A stretch of 64,000 nucleotides of DNA from Pantoea anthophila (GCF_006494375.1 NZ_VHIZ01000019.1:1-64000), one strand, 5' to 3'; positions 1 to 11,951 are shown, counted from the stretch's first letter. A program made the numbers and translations. Notes: generated by a model not told the origin, from the letters alone.

Positions 1-1406
<1,406 letters not shown>

Positions 1407-1414
1407 TCAGATAA

Positions 1415-1440
1415 AAAACCCCCGACATGCGGGGGTTTGT
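1415..1440 (-). terminator. Rho-independent terminator of zipA, just before ligA
   Basis: On the minus strand a stem of ACCCCCGC/GCGGGGGT type (positions 1418-1436) is followed by a run of six T. It lies after the zipA stop and immediately before the ligA ATG. Confidence 0.8.
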
Positions 1441-1472
1441 TTTAACAGTTCAGATAGCGGTTTGCGCCGTGG

Positions 1473-2486
1473 TCAGACACCGACCACATCGCGAATACGC
1501 GCCTTGTAAGTTTCCAGCTTCTGCGGCGTCATCATGCGACGTTCATCATCCAGCACTACGCCGCCAACATCATCAGCGATGCGCTGTGCCGACTGCAGCA
1601 TCAGCTTGAAGTTCTGATTCGCATCGCCATAGGAAGGCACCATCATAAAGATGGAGATACCCGGCGTGCTGAAATCTGTCATCAGGTCAGGGTTAAACGA
1701 GCCAGGCTTGACCATATTGGCCAGACTGAACAGGACCGGACCACTGCCTGCCGGACTGAGATGGCGATGGAAGATGTTCATCTCACCAAACTGGAAGCCC
1801 GCCTGCAGAATCCCCTGGAGGAGAGCCTCACCATTGAGTTCGCCACCCGAGTGTGCGGCAACGTGCAGAACCAGCACCGCTTCTTTCGGCTTCTCTGCCG
1901 GTGCGGCAGGTGCAGACGGCGGAACGGGAGTCGGTTCCGGCGCCTGAGTGATTTCAGGCTGCGGCTCGGGTTCAGCCTGGTACTGCGGTGCGGGCTGCAC
2001 CGATTCCAGCGGGTCCAGATCCAGCAGCGGATCGGCCTGCACAGGCGGTGCGACAAAAGCAGGCGCAGGCTGTTGCTGCTGACGAGCCGGTTCCGGACGC
2101 GGCTGAGGAGCAGGCTGCGGTGCGGGGCTGAAAAGCGGATCGCTTTCCGGTTCGGCTTGCGGAGCAGGTCGTGGCGCAGGCTGACGTACAGGCTCAGCAG
2201 GCGCGGGATTACGCGGCGCAACCGGCTGGGATTCGCGAATATCATCGAAACGCGGTTCCTGATGGTTGCTGCGCTCAGCGCGAACACGAACCTCGCCGAC
2301 GCCATCATCTTCGTCGTCGATCAGGTCCGGCTCATCATGTTCATCACGTTGTTTCAGACGTTTGTGCGGGCGATCGCGGAACACTGACGAACGCTCTTTA
2401 CGGCTGGTCCACAGTCCGTGAAGAAGGAGCGCTATTATGGCGATCGCGCCAACAACGATTAATATCAGACGCAAATCCTGCATCAT
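1473..2486 (-). CDS. zipA: Cell division protein ZipA
   Basis: Essential division protein that anchors FtsZ to the inner membrane. The protein is 337 residues from the start MMQDLRLIL, which matches E. coli. An N-terminal membrane helix (about residues 6-27) is followed by a basic and then acidic stretch, a long proline/glutamine/alanine-rich linker (about 80-200) and the conserved C-terminal FtsZ-binding domain (about 205-330) ending in the motif [13 protein letters not shown]. An upstream in-frame start is possible but would add 13 residues in front of the membrane helix. It is transcribed toward ligA and away from cysZ. Confidence 0.96.
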   Translation of the reverse strand: MMQDLRLILIVVGAIAIIALLLHGLWTSRKERSSVFRDRPHKRLKQRDEHDEPDLIDDEDDGVGEVRVRAERSNHQEPRFDDIRESQPVAPRNPAPAEPVRQPAPRPAPQAEPESDPLFSPAPQPAPQPRPEPARQQQQPAPAFVAPPVQADPLLDLDPLESVQPAPQYQAEPEPQPEITQAPEPTPVPPSAPAAPAEKPKEAVLVLHVAAHSGGELNGEALLQGILQAGFQFGEMNIFHRHLSPAGSGPVLFSLANMVKPGSFNPDLMTDFSTPGISIFMMVPSYGDANQNFKLMLQSAQRIADDVGGVVLDDERRMMTPQKLETYKARIRDVVGV

Positions 2487-2704
2487 TGTATTCTCTGTTG
2501 TTCCAATACCTTGCCACCGCGGCAAACTTTATCCTCTAACTGTATTTGCCCTGCTACACAAGTGCAAGTCTGTGCACTATTTTCTAACAAATAAGATAGG
2601 CAACCCACGCTTTTTCGCTGTTTTTTTACCCAAACGGCACCTGGCCTGGGGAAAAAGCCAGGTTATAGTGGGCCCGCCCTATTACCTTCAGGAGAATTGC
2701 CTAT

Positions 2705-3472
2705 ATGGCCCTTGAGAAGTCCGTCTCAGATTTTAACGGCATACACTACTTCAGCCAGGGCTGGAAACTGATGCGTCTGCCTGGCATTCGTCGCTTTGTG
2801 GTCATGCCGCTGCTGATCAACATTCTGATGCTGGGTGGCACATTCATCTGGCTTTTCTATCGTCTGGGTGACTGGATCCCGCGGCTGATGGCCACGATTC
2901 CGGACTGGCTGCAGTGGCTCAGCTATCTGTTATGGCCACTGTCGGTGATTGCGATTGTGCTGGTCTTCAGCTACTTCTTTTCCACCCTCGCTAACCTTAT
3001 CGCCGCACCGTTTTGCGGTTTGCTGGCCGAGCAGCTTGAGGGACGCCTGACCGGTAAACCGCTGCCTGACAGCGGCTGGGCGGGTCTGATCAAAGATGTG
3101 CCGCGCATCATGAAGCGCGAGCTGCAAAAGCTGGGCTACTACCTGCCACGTGCGGTGGGACTGCTGCTGCTCTACTTTATCCCGGGTTTCGGCCAGACGG
3201 TTGCGCCCGTGTTGTGGTTCCTGTTCAGCGCCTGGATGCTCGCGATCCAGTATTGCGACTACCCATTCGATAATCACAAAGTGCCTTTTCAGCAGATGCG
3301 TAACGCCCTGCGTCGGCATAAAACCGCCAATATGCAGTTTGGTGCGCTTACCAGTCTGTTTACCATGATCCCGGTGCTGAACCTGGTCATCATGCCAGTG
3401 GCCGTCTGCGGGGCCACAGCGATGTGGGTCGATCGCTACCGGCAGCAACTGGCACGGCAGGAAGTGCGCTGA
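2705..3472 (+). CDS. cysZ: Sulfate transporter CysZ
   Basis: Inner-membrane protein for sulfate uptake that feeds cysteine synthesis. The 255-residue protein has several hydrophobic segments (about 25-55, 70-100, 140-175 and 205-235), as expected for the family, and closely resembles E. coli CysZ throughout. A good ribosome binding site (CAGGAG) lies 8 bases before the ATG. It is immediately upstream of cysK on the same strand, as in E. coli, so both act in sulfur assimilation. Confidence 0.97.
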   Translation: MALEKSVSDFNGIHYFSQGWKLMRLPGIRRFVVMPLLINILMLGGTFIWLFYRLGDWIPRLMATIPDWLQWLSYLLWPLSVIAIVLVFSYFFSTLANLIAAPFCGLLAEQLEGRLTGKPLPDSGWAGLIKDVPRIMKRELQKLGYYLPRAVGLLLLYFIPGFGQTVAPVLWFLFSAWMLAIQYCDYPFDNHKVPFQQMRNALRRHKTANMQFGALTSLFTMIPVLNLVIMPVAVCGATAMWVDRYRQQLARQEVR

Positions 3473-3613
3473 ATATATCAGCGCGCCTTATGCTCTTTTT
3501 AACAAGGCTTATTGCCGGGTGACATATAGATATGCGATTTCTTTCCTTCCGCCCCCAGGCAGAACAGGTATGCTCATAGGGTTCCCAATAATTCATACAG
3601 TTAAGGACAGGCT

Positions 3614-4582
3614 ATGAGTAAGATCTATGAAGACAACTCTTTGACAATTGGTCATACGCCATTGGTTCGACTGAACCGCATCGGTAACGGCCGCATCCTT
3701 GCGAAAGTTGAATCCCGTAACCCGAGCTTCAGCGTAAAATGCCGTATCGGTGCCAATATGATTTGGGACGCAGAGAAACGCGGTATTCTGAAACCGGGTA
3801 TTGAACTGGTTGAACCGACCAGCGGCAATACCGGGATTGCCCTCGCCTATGTGGCCGCCGCGCGCGGTTATAAACTGACCCTGACCATGCCTGAGACGAT
3901 GTCCGTTGAGCGTCGTAAACTGCTGAAAGCGCTGGGCGCGAATCTGGTCCTGACTGAAGGTGCCAAAGGCATGAAAGGGGCTATCGGCAAAGCTGAAGAG
4001 ATTGTTGCAAGCGACCCGGATAAATATGTCCTGCTGCAGCAGTTCAGCAACCCGGCTAACCCGGAGATCCATGAAAAGACCACCGGCCCGGAAATCTGGG
4101 AAGATACCGACGGCGAAGTGGATGTCTTTATTGCTGGTGTCGGCACCGGCGGTACGCTAACCGGCGTGAGCCGCTACATCAAGAACACCAAAGGTAAAAA
4201 AGATCTGATCACCGTCGCGGTGGAGCCAACCGATTCGCCGGTCATTGCTCAGGCCCTGGCAGGAGCGGAGATCAAACCTGGCCCTCACAAAATCCAGGGG
4301 ATCGGCGCAGGCTTTATTCCGGGTAACCTTGAGCTGAATCTGGTTGATCGGGTTGTGGCTATCACGAATGAGGAAGCGATCAGCACTGCGCGTCTGCTGA
4401 TGGAGCAGGAAGGCATTCTGGCCGGTATCTCCTCCGGTGCTGCGGTCGCCGCCGCGCTGAAGTTGCAGGAAGAGGAAACCTTCGCCAACAAGAATATCGT
4501 GGTGATTCTCCCCTCCTCAGGTGAACGCTATCTGAGTACCGCTTTGTTCGCCGATCTCTTTACAGAAAAAGAGCTGCAGTAG
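3614..4582 (+). CDS. cysK: Cysteine synthase A (O-acetylserine sulfhydrylase A)
   Basis: PLP enzyme that makes cysteine from O-acetylserine and sulfide. Length 322 residues. The PLP lysine is Lys42 in [10 protein letters not shown], and the substrate loop TSGNTG and the C-terminal SSGAAV motif are intact. The start is preceded by AAGGA at suitable distance. The 141-base gap after cysZ is AT-rich and should hold a separate promoter; in E. coli this promoter is activated by CysB, but I cannot define a CysB site by eye. A terminator follows. A second isoenzyme, cysM, lies about 5 kb downstream on the other strand. Confidence 0.98.
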   Translation: MSKIYEDNSLTIGHTPLVRLNRIGNGRILAKVESRNPSFSVKCRIGANMIWDAEKRGILKPGIELVEPTSGNTGIALAYVAAARGYKLTLTMPETMSVERRKLLKALGANLVLTEGAKGMKGAIGKAEEIVASDPDKYVLLQQFSNPANPEIHEKTTGPEIWEDTDGEVDVFIAGVGTGGTLTGVSRYIKNTKGKKDLITVAVEPTDSPVIAQALAGAEIKPGPHKIQGIGAGFIPGNLELNLVDRVVAITNEEAISTARLLMEQEGILAGISSGAAVAAALKLQEEETFANKNIVVILPSSGERYLSTALFADLFTEKELQ

Positions 4583-4608
4583 TCGGGGCAGAAAGTCTGA
4601 AAATGCCG

Positions 4609-4636
4609 CAAAAAGCACCCGCCCGGGTGCTTTTTT
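4609..4636 (+). terminator. Rho-independent terminator of cysK
   Basis: GCACCC (4615-4620) pairs with GGGTGC (4625-4630) and is followed by six T. Confidence 0.88.
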
Positions 4637-4969
4637 GTGGCGCAGATCTCACTTTCACCACCCGGCAGATTGATTTCAGTGACGCCGCTCTGGTATTTAG
4701 ACTGCCAATTATTTCGATGCCTGAAATTAATCCGCGTTTGAAGTGGATCAAGCTGAATCGATTTACGGATTCAGTGAAACGGCGAATCACGGCATAATTA
4801 ACCGGTGACGTGTAGAATCGGTTTTACGACGCAACGGAATGTCGATTTGACGCATGCGCGTCCTGGGTCAGCATGAAGCTATACCCGCGCACCGACACAG
4901 GCTAAAGTGAAGGCTCCAGGCTAGACTTTAGATCCATAACACTCATTCTGATAACGTTGGGGAAATAGA
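4637..4969 (+). promoter_or_regulatory. Promoter/leader region of ptsH-ptsI-crr
   Basis: A 333-base gene-free stretch between cysK and ptsH. The part next to ptsH keeps the same sequence pattern as the E. coli P1 region: a TAGACT -10 box at 4922-4927 and the leader ending GTTGGGGAAATAG before the ATG. The -35 is weak. TAGAAT at 4813-4818 could belong to a distal promoter like E. coli P0. I looked for a CRP site (TGTGA-N6-TCACA) and found only a badly spaced pair near 4773-4790. Confidence 0.45.
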
Positions 4970-5227
4970 ATGTTCCAGCAAGAAGTTACCATTACTGCAC
5001 CAAACGGTCTGCATACTCGCCCAGCAGCGCAATTCGTTAAAGAAGCCAAAGCTTTCCAGTCAGAAATCACTGTGACCTCTAACGGTAAATCTGCCAGCGC
5101 CAAGAGCCTGTTCAAGCTGCAGACACTGGGTTTAACGCAGGGAACCGTTGTGACCCTGTCAGCAGAAGGCGAAGACGAACAGAAAGCAGTTGAGCATCTG
5201 GTCAAACTGATGGCTGAACTGGAGTAA
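4970..5227 (+). CDS. ptsH: Phosphocarrier protein HPr
   Basis: Small cytoplasmic protein that carries phosphate from enzyme I to the sugar-specific IIA proteins of the PTS. Length 85 residues, the same as in E. coli. The phosphorylated His15 is in NGLHTRPAA, and Ser46 is present. GGGGAAATAG before the ATG gives the ribosome binding site. First gene of ptsH-ptsI-crr; the gap to ptsI is longer (161 bases) than in a tight operon. Confidence 0.98.
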   Translation: MFQQEVTITAPNGLHTRPAAQFVKEAKAFQSEITVTSNGKSASAKSLFKLQTLGLTQGTVVTLSAEGEDEQKAVEHLVKLMAELE

Positions 5228-5388
5228 TCTCCGCTCAGCTCTCCAGCCAATCGACTCCTCTGCGCCATTGAGTGCAAACATCTTGATCGCGGACAATCTG
5301 TCCGCGTTATTGCTTTCGTAGAGTACGTGTCCCGCGACAATGGCACCGCAAAGAGTCCCATCAGCCATCGTGATTAAAAGGTAGCGTT

Positions 5389-7116
5389 ATGATTTCAGGC
5401 ATTTTAGCATCACCAGGTATCGCTTTCGGCAAAGCACTGCTGCTGAAAGAAGACGAGATCGTCATCAACCGTAAGAAAATTTCTGATGACCAGGTTGAGC
5501 AGGAAGTTCAGCGCTTCCTCGATGGTCGCGGTAAAGCGGCACAGCAACTGGAAGCGATTCGCGTCAAAGCGGGTGAAACCCTCGGTGAAGAGAAAGCTGC
5601 GATCTTCGAAGGCCACATTATGTTGCTGGAAGATGAAGAGCTGGAGCAGGAAATCATCGACCTGATCAAAAAAGATCACGCCTCTGCCGATGCTGCTGTT
5701 GACTCGGTTATCGATGGTCAGGCGAAAGCGCTGGAAGAGTTAGACGATGAGTACCTGAAAGAGCGTGCGGCTGACGTGCGCGACATCGGTAAGCGTCTGC
5801 TGCAAAACATCCTCGGTCTGCATATCGTTGACCTGAGCGCCATTCCGGATGAATCCATTCTGGTAGCAAAAGATTTAACGCCGTCAGAAACCGCACAGCT
5901 GAACCTGAAAAAAGTGCTGGGCTTTATTACCGATCTGGGTGGCCGTACCTCACATACCTCAATCATGGCGCGCTCGCTGGAGATCCCAGCCATTGTCGGC
6001 ACCGGCAATGTCACCGTCACGGTTAAAAACGGCGACTTCCTGATTCTGGATGGTGTGAACAACGCGATTCACGTCAATCCTTCTGACGCCGTTCAGGAAG
6101 AGCTGAAAGCCGTACAGAACCAGTATCTGTCGGAAAAACACGAATTAGCCAAGCTGAAAGACCTGCCTGCGGTCACGCTGGATGGTCATCAGGTTGAAGT
6201 CTGTGCCAACATCGGCACCGTGCGCGACGTCGCCGGCGCAGAGCGCAACGGCGCAGAAGGCGTGGGTCTTTACCGCACCGAGTTCCTGTTCATGGACCGC
6301 GATGCGCTGCCGACCGAAGAAGAGCAGTTCCAGGCGTATAAAGCCGTTGCTGAAGCCATGGGTTCACAGGCCGTTATCGTCCGTACCATGGATATCGGTG
6401 GTGACAAAGATCTGCCTTACATGAACCTGCCGAAAGAGGAAAACCCTTTCCTCGGCTGGCGCGCTATCCGTATCGCCATGGACCGCAAAGAGATTCTGCA
6501 TGCGCAGCTGCGTGCTATCCTGCGCGCCTCCTCATTCGGCAAACTGCGCATTATGTTCCCGATGATCATTTCCGTTGAAGAAGTGCGTTCGCTGAAAGCG
6601 GAACTGGAACTGCTGAAAGCGCAGCTGCGTGAAGAAGGCAAAGCGTTCGACGAGTCCATCGAAGTCGGTATCATGGTGGAAACCCCGGCGTCAGCGGTGA
6701 TTGCACGTCATCTGGCGAAAGAAGTCGACTTCTTCAGTATTGGGACAAACGACCTGACGCAGTATACTCTGGCGGTCGATCGTGGTAACGATTTGATTTC
6801 GCACCTGTACAATCCAATGACGCCGTCTGTGCTTAACTTAATTAAGCAAGTCATTGATGCATCTCACGCTGAAGGTAAATGGACCGGCATGTGTGGTGAG
6901 CTGGCAGGTGATGAACGTGCTACACTACTGTTACTGGGAATGGGGCTGGACGAGTTCAGCATGAGTGCCATTTCTATCCCTGGCATCAAGAAAATCATTC
7001 GTAATACTAATTTTGAAGATGCGAAGGCATTGGCAGAGCAGGCACTGGCTCAACCGACAGCGGAAGATTTAATGAACCTGGTGAACAAGTTCATTAAAGA
7101 AAAAACGCTCTGCTAA
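5389..7116 (+). CDS. ptsI: PTS enzyme I (phosphoenolpyruvate-protein phosphotransferase)
   Basis: Autophosphorylates from phosphoenolpyruvate and passes the phosphate to HPr. The protein has the standard 575 residues. The active His189 lies in [12 protein letters not shown], and the PEP-binding domain keeps its signatures, among them [10 protein letters not shown] and the C-terminal cysteine loop [10 protein letters not shown]. Second gene of the PTS operon, 42 bases before crr. Nothing unusual. Confidence 0.98.
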   Translation: MISGILASPGIAFGKALLLKEDEIVINRKKISDDQVEQEVQRFLDGRGKAAQQLEAIRVKAGETLGEEKAAIFEGHIMLLEDEELEQEIIDLIKKDHASADAAVDSVIDGQAKALEELDDEYLKERAADVRDIGKRLLQNILGLHIVDLSAIPDESILVAKDLTPSETAQLNLKKVLGFITDLGGRTSHTSIMARSLEIPAIVGTGNVTVTVKNGDFLILDGVNNAIHVNPSDAVQEELKAVQNQYLSEKHELAKLKDLPAVTLDGHQVEVCANIGTVRDVAGAERNGAEGVGLYRTEFLFMDRDALPTEEEQFQAYKAVAEAMGSQAVIVRTMDIGGDKDLPYMNLPKEENPFLGWRAIRIAMDRKEILHAQLRAILRASSFGKLRIMFPMIISVEEVRSLKAELELLKAQLREEGKAFDESIEVGIMVETPASAVIARHLAKEVDFFSIGTNDLTQYTLAVDRGNDLISHLYNPMTPSVLNLIKQVIDASHAEGKWTGMCGELAGDERATLLLLGMGLDEFSMSAISIPGIKKIIRNTNFEDAKALAEQALAQPTAEDLMNLVNKFIKEKTLC

Positions 7117-7158
7117 TCTGCATGATGCTGGCCCCAAATTACTGCTTAGGAGAAGATC

Positions 7159-7659
7159 ATGGGTTTGTTTTCTAAACTTTTTGGCGAAAAAACGGATAGC
7201 GCTGGGACAATCGATATCGTAGCGCCTCTGTCAGGCGAAATTGTGAATATTGAAGACGTACCAGATGTGGTGTTTGCAGAAAAAATCGTGGGCGACGGTA
7301 TCGCGATCAAACCGACTGGCAACAAAATGGTTGCGCCGGTGGATGGCACTATCGGTAAGATTTTTGAAACCAACCATGCTTTTTCAATCGAATCGGACAA
7401 CGGCATCGAGCTGTTTGTGCATTTCGGCATCGATACGGTTGAACTGAAAGGTGAAGGTTTCAAACGCATCGCTGAAGAAGGCCAGAAGGTCAAAAAAGGC
7501 GACGTCGTTATCGAGTTCGATCTGCCATTGCTGGAAGAGAAAGCGAAATCAACCCTGACTCCGGTTGTTATCTCCAACATGGATGAAATCAAGGAACTGA
7601 TTAAGCTCTCTGGCCAGGTCACCGTCGGCGAAACGCCGGTGATTCGCATCAGAAAATAA
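7159..7659 (+). CDS. crr: Glucose-specific PTS enzyme IIA (EIIA-Glc)
   Basis: Takes phosphate from HPr and gives it to the glucose EIIBC. In its two forms it also controls adenylate cyclase and inducer exclusion. The 166 residues are three shorter than E. coli; the difference is in the flexible N-terminal tail ([11 protein letters not shown]). The active-site histidines are His73 (ETNHAF) and the phosphorylated His88 (FVHFGID). Last gene of the operon, followed by a terminator. Confidence 0.98.
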   Translation: MGLFSKLFGEKTDSAGTIDIVAPLSGEIVNIEDVPDVVFAEKIVGDGIAIKPTGNKMVAPVDGTIGKIFETNHAFSIESDNGIELFVHFGIDTVELKGEGFKRIAEEGQKVKKGDVVIEFDLPLLEEKAKSTLTPVVISNMDEIKELIKLSGQVTVGETPVIRIRK

Positions 7660-7677
7660 GGCTTTGTTCCTGCTCTG

Positions 7678-7700
7678 ACGGCACCTTCGGGTGCCGTTTT
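7678..7700 (+). terminator. Terminator of the pts operon
   Basis: ACGGCACC pairs with GGTGCCGT around a TTCG tetraloop, followed by TTTT. Confidence 0.88.
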
Positions 7701-7721
7701 CGTTTCTGCTCTCCGCGCTTT

Positions 7722-9053
7722 TCAGGATGGCCAGTGCGGCAGTCGCAGCGTCAGTTCCAGCCCTCCCTCCGGCCGGTTCCGTGCCTCGACTTCGCCCTGA
7801 TGCGCCAGCACCACTTTGCGGACGATCGCCAGCCCAAGGCCATAGCCCTTTCCCATCAGCGGTGAGTTGACCCGCACAAACGGGTCAAAGATGCTGGAGA
7901 GTTTCTCTTCATCGACACCCGGCCCCTGATCGCGCACCTGAATTTCCAGCCACTGCTGCGCGGTGCGCAGTTCAACCTCGATCCGCTGGCCTGGCAGGGA
8001 AAAGCGCAGCGCGTTGCGTAACACATTCTCGGTGGCGCGCCGTATCAGTTCGGCATTGCCACGCACGGTGTAGTCGGCCCGATTGTCCACCTGAAACGCC
8101 ACCTGCACACCGGGGAGCTGCGCTTCATAGCGGACATCGGTGATCACCGCCTCCAGCAGGCCGGTGAGGTCAAAGTACTGCTCATCCGGAATACTTTCAT
8201 GCTCAGCGCGCGACAGCGTCAGCAGTTCACCGATCATCTTATCCAGCCGGCGCGCCTCTTCGTCGATACGATCGAGCGAACTGTGCACATTTTCAGGCGT
8301 CTGTCTGGCCAGCCCGGTCGCCAGCTGCAGGCGCGCCAGCGGTGAACGCAGCTCGTGTGAGATATCGTGCAGCAGCTCTTCGCGCGCACGGACCAGGGTC
8401 TCCAGCCGCTCAGCCATGGTATCGAAGGCCCGGGCGACATCAGAAATCTCATCATGCCGTCTACGCATCACCGGAAAAAGCCGTACGCTTAAATCGCCCT
8501 CTGCGACCCGGGAGAACCCTTCGCGCAGCTGACGCATGGGTCGCGTCAGATTCCAGGCAAGCAGCAGGCTGAAGAGTAATCCTACCGAACCGGCGAAGAC
8601 AAACATCGGCTCAGGGATATTGAGGAATCTGCGCGGCATACTGTTCATCATGCTCTCTTTTCGCATGCCATCAATGTCATAGCGCAGCTGATACCCTTTT
8701 CCATCGGCGCCGCGCACCCAGCGCTCACTTTCGGCGGGCCGATGCGCCTCCCCATCCGGGTTAGCCTGTGCAGGCGACGGTTGCGCCTGTGGCAGGATGT
8801 GGAAAAACTGCCGGTCACGTTTGTCCCAGCCCGACAGCATCGCGTTCAGCGCCTCAGGCCCGTCCTGCGCCAGCACCGTCGCCGCCGAAGTGAGTTGCAG
8901 ATCGGCCACGCGGCGGACCGCCACCAGTTCAGGCGGCTCGTGTCGTCTACCGGAGAGCGAAAAGCCGAGCCAGATAAGCTGACTGATGATGACAAAGACG
9001 ATCCAGAAGCCGATAAAGATCTTCCAGAACAGGCGTCCACGGTAGTGCCTCAT
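7722..9053 (-). CDS. CpxA-like sensor histidine kinase
   Basis: Membrane sensor kinase of 443 residues. Two membrane helices (about 10-33 and 150-170) enclose a periplasmic domain of about 115 residues. A HAMP region (about 170-222) follows, then the dimerisation/phosphorylation helix with His233 in HDISHELRSPLARL and a complete ATPase domain (NVLRNALRFS, DQGPGV, GKGYGLGLAIV). The start overlaps the response-regulator stop by ATGA, so the two are translationally coupled. The family looks like CpxA/PfeS-type kinases, but the periplasmic domain gives me no ligand, so I assign no gene name. It sits between the PTS and cys genes, where E. coli has pdxK and yfeK. Confidence 0.85.
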   Translation of the reverse strand: MRHYRGRLFWKIFIGFWIVFVIISQLIWLGFSLSGRRHEPPELVAVRRVADLQLTSAATVLAQDGPEALNAMLSGWDKRDRQFFHILPQAQPSPAQANPDGEAHRPAESERWVRGADGKGYQLRYDIDGMRKESMMNSMPRRFLNIPEPMFVFAGSVGLLFSLLLAWNLTRPMRQLREGFSRVAEGDLSVRLFPVMRRRHDEISDVARAFDTMAERLETLVRAREELLHDISHELRSPLARLQLATGLARQTPENVHSSLDRIDEEARRLDKMIGELLTLSRAEHESIPDEQYFDLTGLLEAVITDVRYEAQLPGVQVAFQVDNRADYTVRGNAELIRRATENVLRNALRFSLPGQRIEVELRTAQQWLEIQVRDQGPGVDEEKLSSIFDPFVRVNSPLMGKGYGLGLAIVRKVVLAHQGEVEARNRPEGGLELTLRLPHWPS

Positions 9054-9730
9054 CGAATGCGATAACCGATACTGCGAACGGTTTCGATCGTGATGCTGTC
9101 AGCGGTTAAGGCACTGAGCTTCTGACGGATGTTGCTGATATGCACATCGACGCTGCGATCATACGCCTCGCGCGGGCGACCAAGTCCCTTCTCCGACAGC
9201 TCATCTTTTGAGACCACCCTGTCCGGAGCGCGCATCAGCAGTTCCAGCAGATTAAATTCCGAGGCGGTGAGATCGAAGGCTTTCTCCTGCCATTCACTGA
9301 TACGGGTGGCGGGATTGAGGGTCAGCGCCCCCCAGCGCAGCGGCTCCTGGCTATCCGGCTGCGGAGCCTGCTCTTCGAAACGCCGCAGCACCGCCCGCAG
9401 ACGTGCCACCAGCTCGCGCGGATAGCAGGGCTTGGGCATATAGTCATCGGCCCCCATCTCCAGACCGATTACGCGGTCAATGTTATCGCCTTTGGCGGTC
9501 AGCATAATCACTGGTATGCGGCTGTTCTGACGCACCTGCCGCAGAACGTCAATGCCACTCATGTCGGGCAGCATGATGTCCAGGATCATCGCGGTGAAAT
9601 GGCCGGAGAGCGCGCCCTGAATCCCGGCGCTGCCGGTCAGCACCAGCTGAGCATCGAAGCCTTCCGCAATCAGGTACTGGCTTAACATCGTGCCCAGCTC
9701 TACATCATCATCAACAAGCAGAATTTTCAT
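9050..9730 (-). CDS. CpxR-like response regulator (OmpR family)
   Basis: Transcription factor of 226 residues. The receiver domain has the acidic pocket VDDD, phosphoacceptor Asp51 (ILDIMLPD) and the conserved Lys in MPKPCYPREL. A winged-helix DNA-binding domain follows (LTASEFNLLELL ... VDVHISNIRQKL ... VRSIGYRIR). I place the start at the second of two in-frame ATGs because GGAG lies 8 bases before it and only 2 bases before the first. It is the upstream gene of the pair and overlaps the kinase gene by 4 bases. It resembles CpxR but is clearly a different subfamily from E. coli CpxR. Targets unknown. Confidence 0.87.
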   Translation of the reverse strand: MKILLVDDDVELGTMLSQYLIAEGFDAQLVLTGSAGIQGALSGHFTAMILDIMLPDMSGIDVLRQVRQNSRIPVIMLTAKGDNIDRVIGLEMGADDYMPKPCYPRELVARLRAVLRRFEEQAPQPDSQEPLRWGALTLNPATRISEWQEKAFDLTASEFNLLELLMRAPDRVVSKDELSEKGLGRPREAYDRSVDVHISNIRQKLSALTADSITIETVRSIGYRIR

Positions 9731-9838
9731 GGTCATTTCTCCGGAGAACGGGCGCTATTTTCACCTGTGCGGCCGATCGGCGCAGCCTGATTTACGTGAT
9801 CCTTACAGATTCACACTCGCTGGCACAGTAAACCGGGC

Positions 9839-9876
9839 AAAAAAAAGGCCTGTGGGCAGCAGACGCTTCACAGGCC
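9839..9876 (-). terminator. Rho-independent terminator of cysM
   Basis: Read on the minus strand, GGCCTGTG and CACAGGCC form an 8-bp stem with a 14-base loop, followed by eight T. It lies just after the cysM stop. Confidence 0.87.
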
Positions 9877-9896
9877 AGGTTTCGCATCCACAGCGG

Positions 9897-10781
9897 TTAC
9901 GGGTGATAGAGACCGGTCGAGAGATAACGATCGCCGCGATCGCAGGCGATCGCCACCACCACGCTTCCCGGATTTGCCTCGGCGATGCGCAGTGCACCCG
10001 CCACCGCGCCGCCTGAACTGACGCCACAGAAGATGCCCTCACGGCGTGCCAGCGCCCGCATGGTCTCCTCCGCTTCCTTCTGCGTCATATCGATGACGTC
10101 ATCCACCAGATTGGGACGGTAGATCCCCGGCAGATAGGCCAGCGGCCAGCGACGGATGCCCGGAATGCTGCTGCCCTCGCTGGGCTGTAAGCCAATGACC
10201 TGCACGCCGGTGTTGTGCTCTTTCAGGTAGCGTCCCACGCCGGTGATCGTGCCGGTGGTGCCCATACTGGAGACAAAATGGGTCATACGCTGATTCGACT
10301 GCTGCCACAGCTCCGGGCCGGTGGTCTGATAGTGGCCCAGCGGATTATCGGGATTGTTGAACTGATCCAGCACCCGGCCCTCGCCGCGTGCCGCCATCGC
10401 CTGCGCCAGATCGCGCGCCCCTTCCATTCCCTGCTCGCGCGGCACCAGTATCAGCTCTGCCCCATAAGCACGCATCGCATCCTGCCGCTCCTGACTCATG
10501 TTGTCCGGCATCAGCAGGCGCATACGGTAGCCTTTCATCGCGGCGATCATCGCCAGCGCAATGCCGGTGTTGCCACTGGTGGCTTCGATCAGCTGATCGC
10601 CGGGCGTGATATCTCCGCGCAGCTCCGCCTGATTGATCATCGACCAGGCCGCACGATCCTTGACCGAACCCGCCGGATTGTTGCCTTCCAGCTTAAGCCA
10701 GACCTCACTGCCGTTAGCGGGCGTCAGGCGCTGTAACCTGACCAGCGGGGTATTGCCGATGGTATTTTCAAGAGTCGTCAC
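9897..10781 (-). CDS. cysM: Cysteine synthase B (O-acetylserine sulfhydrylase B)
   Basis: PLP enzyme that makes cysteine from O-acetylserine; in E. coli the B form also accepts thiosulfate to give S-sulfocysteine. Length 294 residues. PLP lysine Lys41 is in NPAGSVKDRAA, the loop is TSGNTG, and the B-type features FVSSMGTTGTI and FCGVSSGG are present. It follows cysA on the same strand but a clear terminator separates them, so cysM is probably expressed partly by read-through or from its own promoter. The thiosulfate-binding protein gene cysP heads the same cluster, which fits the B-form role. Confidence 0.97.
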   Translation of the reverse strand: MTTLENTIGNTPLVRLQRLTPANGSEVWLKLEGNNPAGSVKDRAAWSMINQAELRGDITPGDQLIEATSGNTGIALAMIAAMKGYRMRLLMPDNMSQERQDAMRAYGAELILVPREQGMEGARDLAQAMAARGEGRVLDQFNNPDNPLGHYQTTGPELWQQSNQRMTHFVSSMGTTGTITGVGRYLKEHNTGVQVIGLQPSEGSSIPGIRRWPLAYLPGIYRPNLVDDVIDMTQKEAEETMRALARREGIFCGVSSGGAVAGALRIAEANPGSVVVAIACDRGDRYLSTGLYHP

Positions 10782-10812
10782 GGTAAGGTTCCTGGCTTAA
10801 TGCAAACAGAAG

Positions 10813-10843
10813 GCAAAAAAAAGGCGGGAGTCACACTCCCGCC
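10813..10843 (-). terminator. Terminator between cysA and cysM
   Basis: GGCGGGAGT pairs with ACTCCCGCC around a 3-base loop; on the minus strand eight T follow. Confidence 0.88.
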
Positions 10844-10862
10844 CGGTGTTGATCAGAAAATA

Positions 10863-11951
10863 TCAGGCGCTCTGGGCAAAGGCAACAGCGCGCAGCGGGG
10901 TATCGCCCTTATAGAGACGCGCCTGCTGCAGGCCAACAAACAGGCGTTCGCCACGAATCGGGGCGGTCTGTTCACCTTCAAATACCAGCGAAAACGGCTC
11001 GCTCTGCCAGCCAGCGGGCTGCACCACCAGCTGCCAGAAGTGTCCACGCGGACTCACTTCCAGCACCTGCACCGGCAGCGGGGTTTCCAGGCTGCTGTGG
11101 CGGGACACATCGATTTCCCACGGACGCAGGAACAGCTCAACCGGGCCCTGATGTGCCGAAGTATACCCCAGCGGCCAGTGATGCGCGCCGACATGGAACT
11201 GCGACCCGTGGATCTCACCATCGAAGCGATTCACTTCACCCAGGAACTCCAGCACAAAGCGGGTTGCCGGATCGCGCCACACGTCATCTGGCGTGCCGAC
11301 CTGCTCGATATTACCCTGGCTCATCACCACCACGCGGTCTGCCACTTCCATCGCCTCTTCCTGGTCGTGGGTCACAAACACGCTGGTAAATTTCAGCTCT
11401 TCATGCAGCTGACGCAGCCAGCGACGCAGCTCTTTACGCACCTGCGCATCAAGCGCGCCAAAAGGTTCATCCAGCAGCAGGATTTGCGGTTCTACCGCTA
11501 ACGCACGCGCCAGCGCCACACGCTGTTTCTGCCCGCCCGAAAGCTGAGACGGGAAGCGGTTCGCCAGATGGGCCAGCTGCACCATCTCCAGCAGACGGGT
11601 AACACGCTGTTTGATCTCGGCCGCAGAAGGACGTTCCCGACGCGGCAGCACCGTCAGGCCAAAGGCGATGTTGTCGAACACCGTCATATGGCGGAACAGC
11701 GCATAGTGCTGGAAAACAAATCCAACCTGACGATCGCGCGCATGCAGACGGCTCACATCGTTGCCATGAAAACGGATCTGGCCGCTGTTCTGATGCTCCA
11801 GCCCGGCAATAATGCGCAGCAGCGTGGTTTTACCGGAGCCGGATGGGCCAAGCAGCGCCACCATTTCACCCGAGGCAATATCCAGAGAGATATCGTTCAG
11901 CACCGAGGTGCGACCAAAGGATTTGTTGATCTTGTTAATCTCAATGCTCAT
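10863..11951 (-). CDS. cysA: Sulfate/thiosulfate ABC transporter ATPase CysA
   Basis: ATP-hydrolysing subunit of the sulfate and thiosulfate importer. Length 362 residues. Walker A is GPSGSGKTT (about 36-44), the signature LSGGQKQR follows, and Walker B is ILLLDEP. The C-terminal third is the TOBE-like regulatory domain usual for this family. The start MSIEINKIN lies inside the end of cysW with an 11-base overlap, and AGGAGG lies just upstream in cysW. Last gene of cysPTWA. Confidence 0.97.
   Translation of the reverse strand: MSIEINKINKSFGRTSVLNDISLDIASGEMVALLGPSGSGKTTLLRIIAGLEHQNSGQIRFHGNDVSRLHARDRQVGFVFQHYALFRHMTVFDNIAFGLTVLPRRERPSAAEIKQRVTRLLEMVQLAHLANRFPSQLSGGQKQRVALARALAVEPQILLLDEPFGALDAQVRKELRRWLRQLHEELKFTSVFVTHDQEEAMEVADRVVVMSQGNIEQVGTPDDVWRDPATRFVLEFLGEVNRFDGEIHGSQFHVGAHHWPLGYTSAHQGPVELFLRPWEIDVSRHSSLETPLPVQVLEVSPRGHFWQLVVQPAGWQSEPFSLVFEGEQTAPIRGERLFVGLQQARLYKGDTPLRAVAFAQSA

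Noticed and set aside
1880-2280. Proline/glutamine-rich repetitive sequence as a DNA repeat
   Set aside because: It is the normal low-complexity linker of ZipA, not a repeat element.
3593-4072. Long minus-strand frame antisense to cysK
   Set aside because: It is a shadow of the strongly conserved cysK frame, as with many similar antisense frames in this GC-rich window.
4773-4790. Possible CRP site upstream of ptsH (GTGA ... TCAC)
   Set aside because: The half-sites are 9 bases apart instead of the 6 expected within TGTGA-N6-TCACA.
7722-9730. Naming the two-component pair cpxA/cpxR
   Set aside because: The regulator differs clearly from E. coli CpxR in the receiver and winged-helix domains, and the locus is not the usual cpx locus; only a family-level name is supported.
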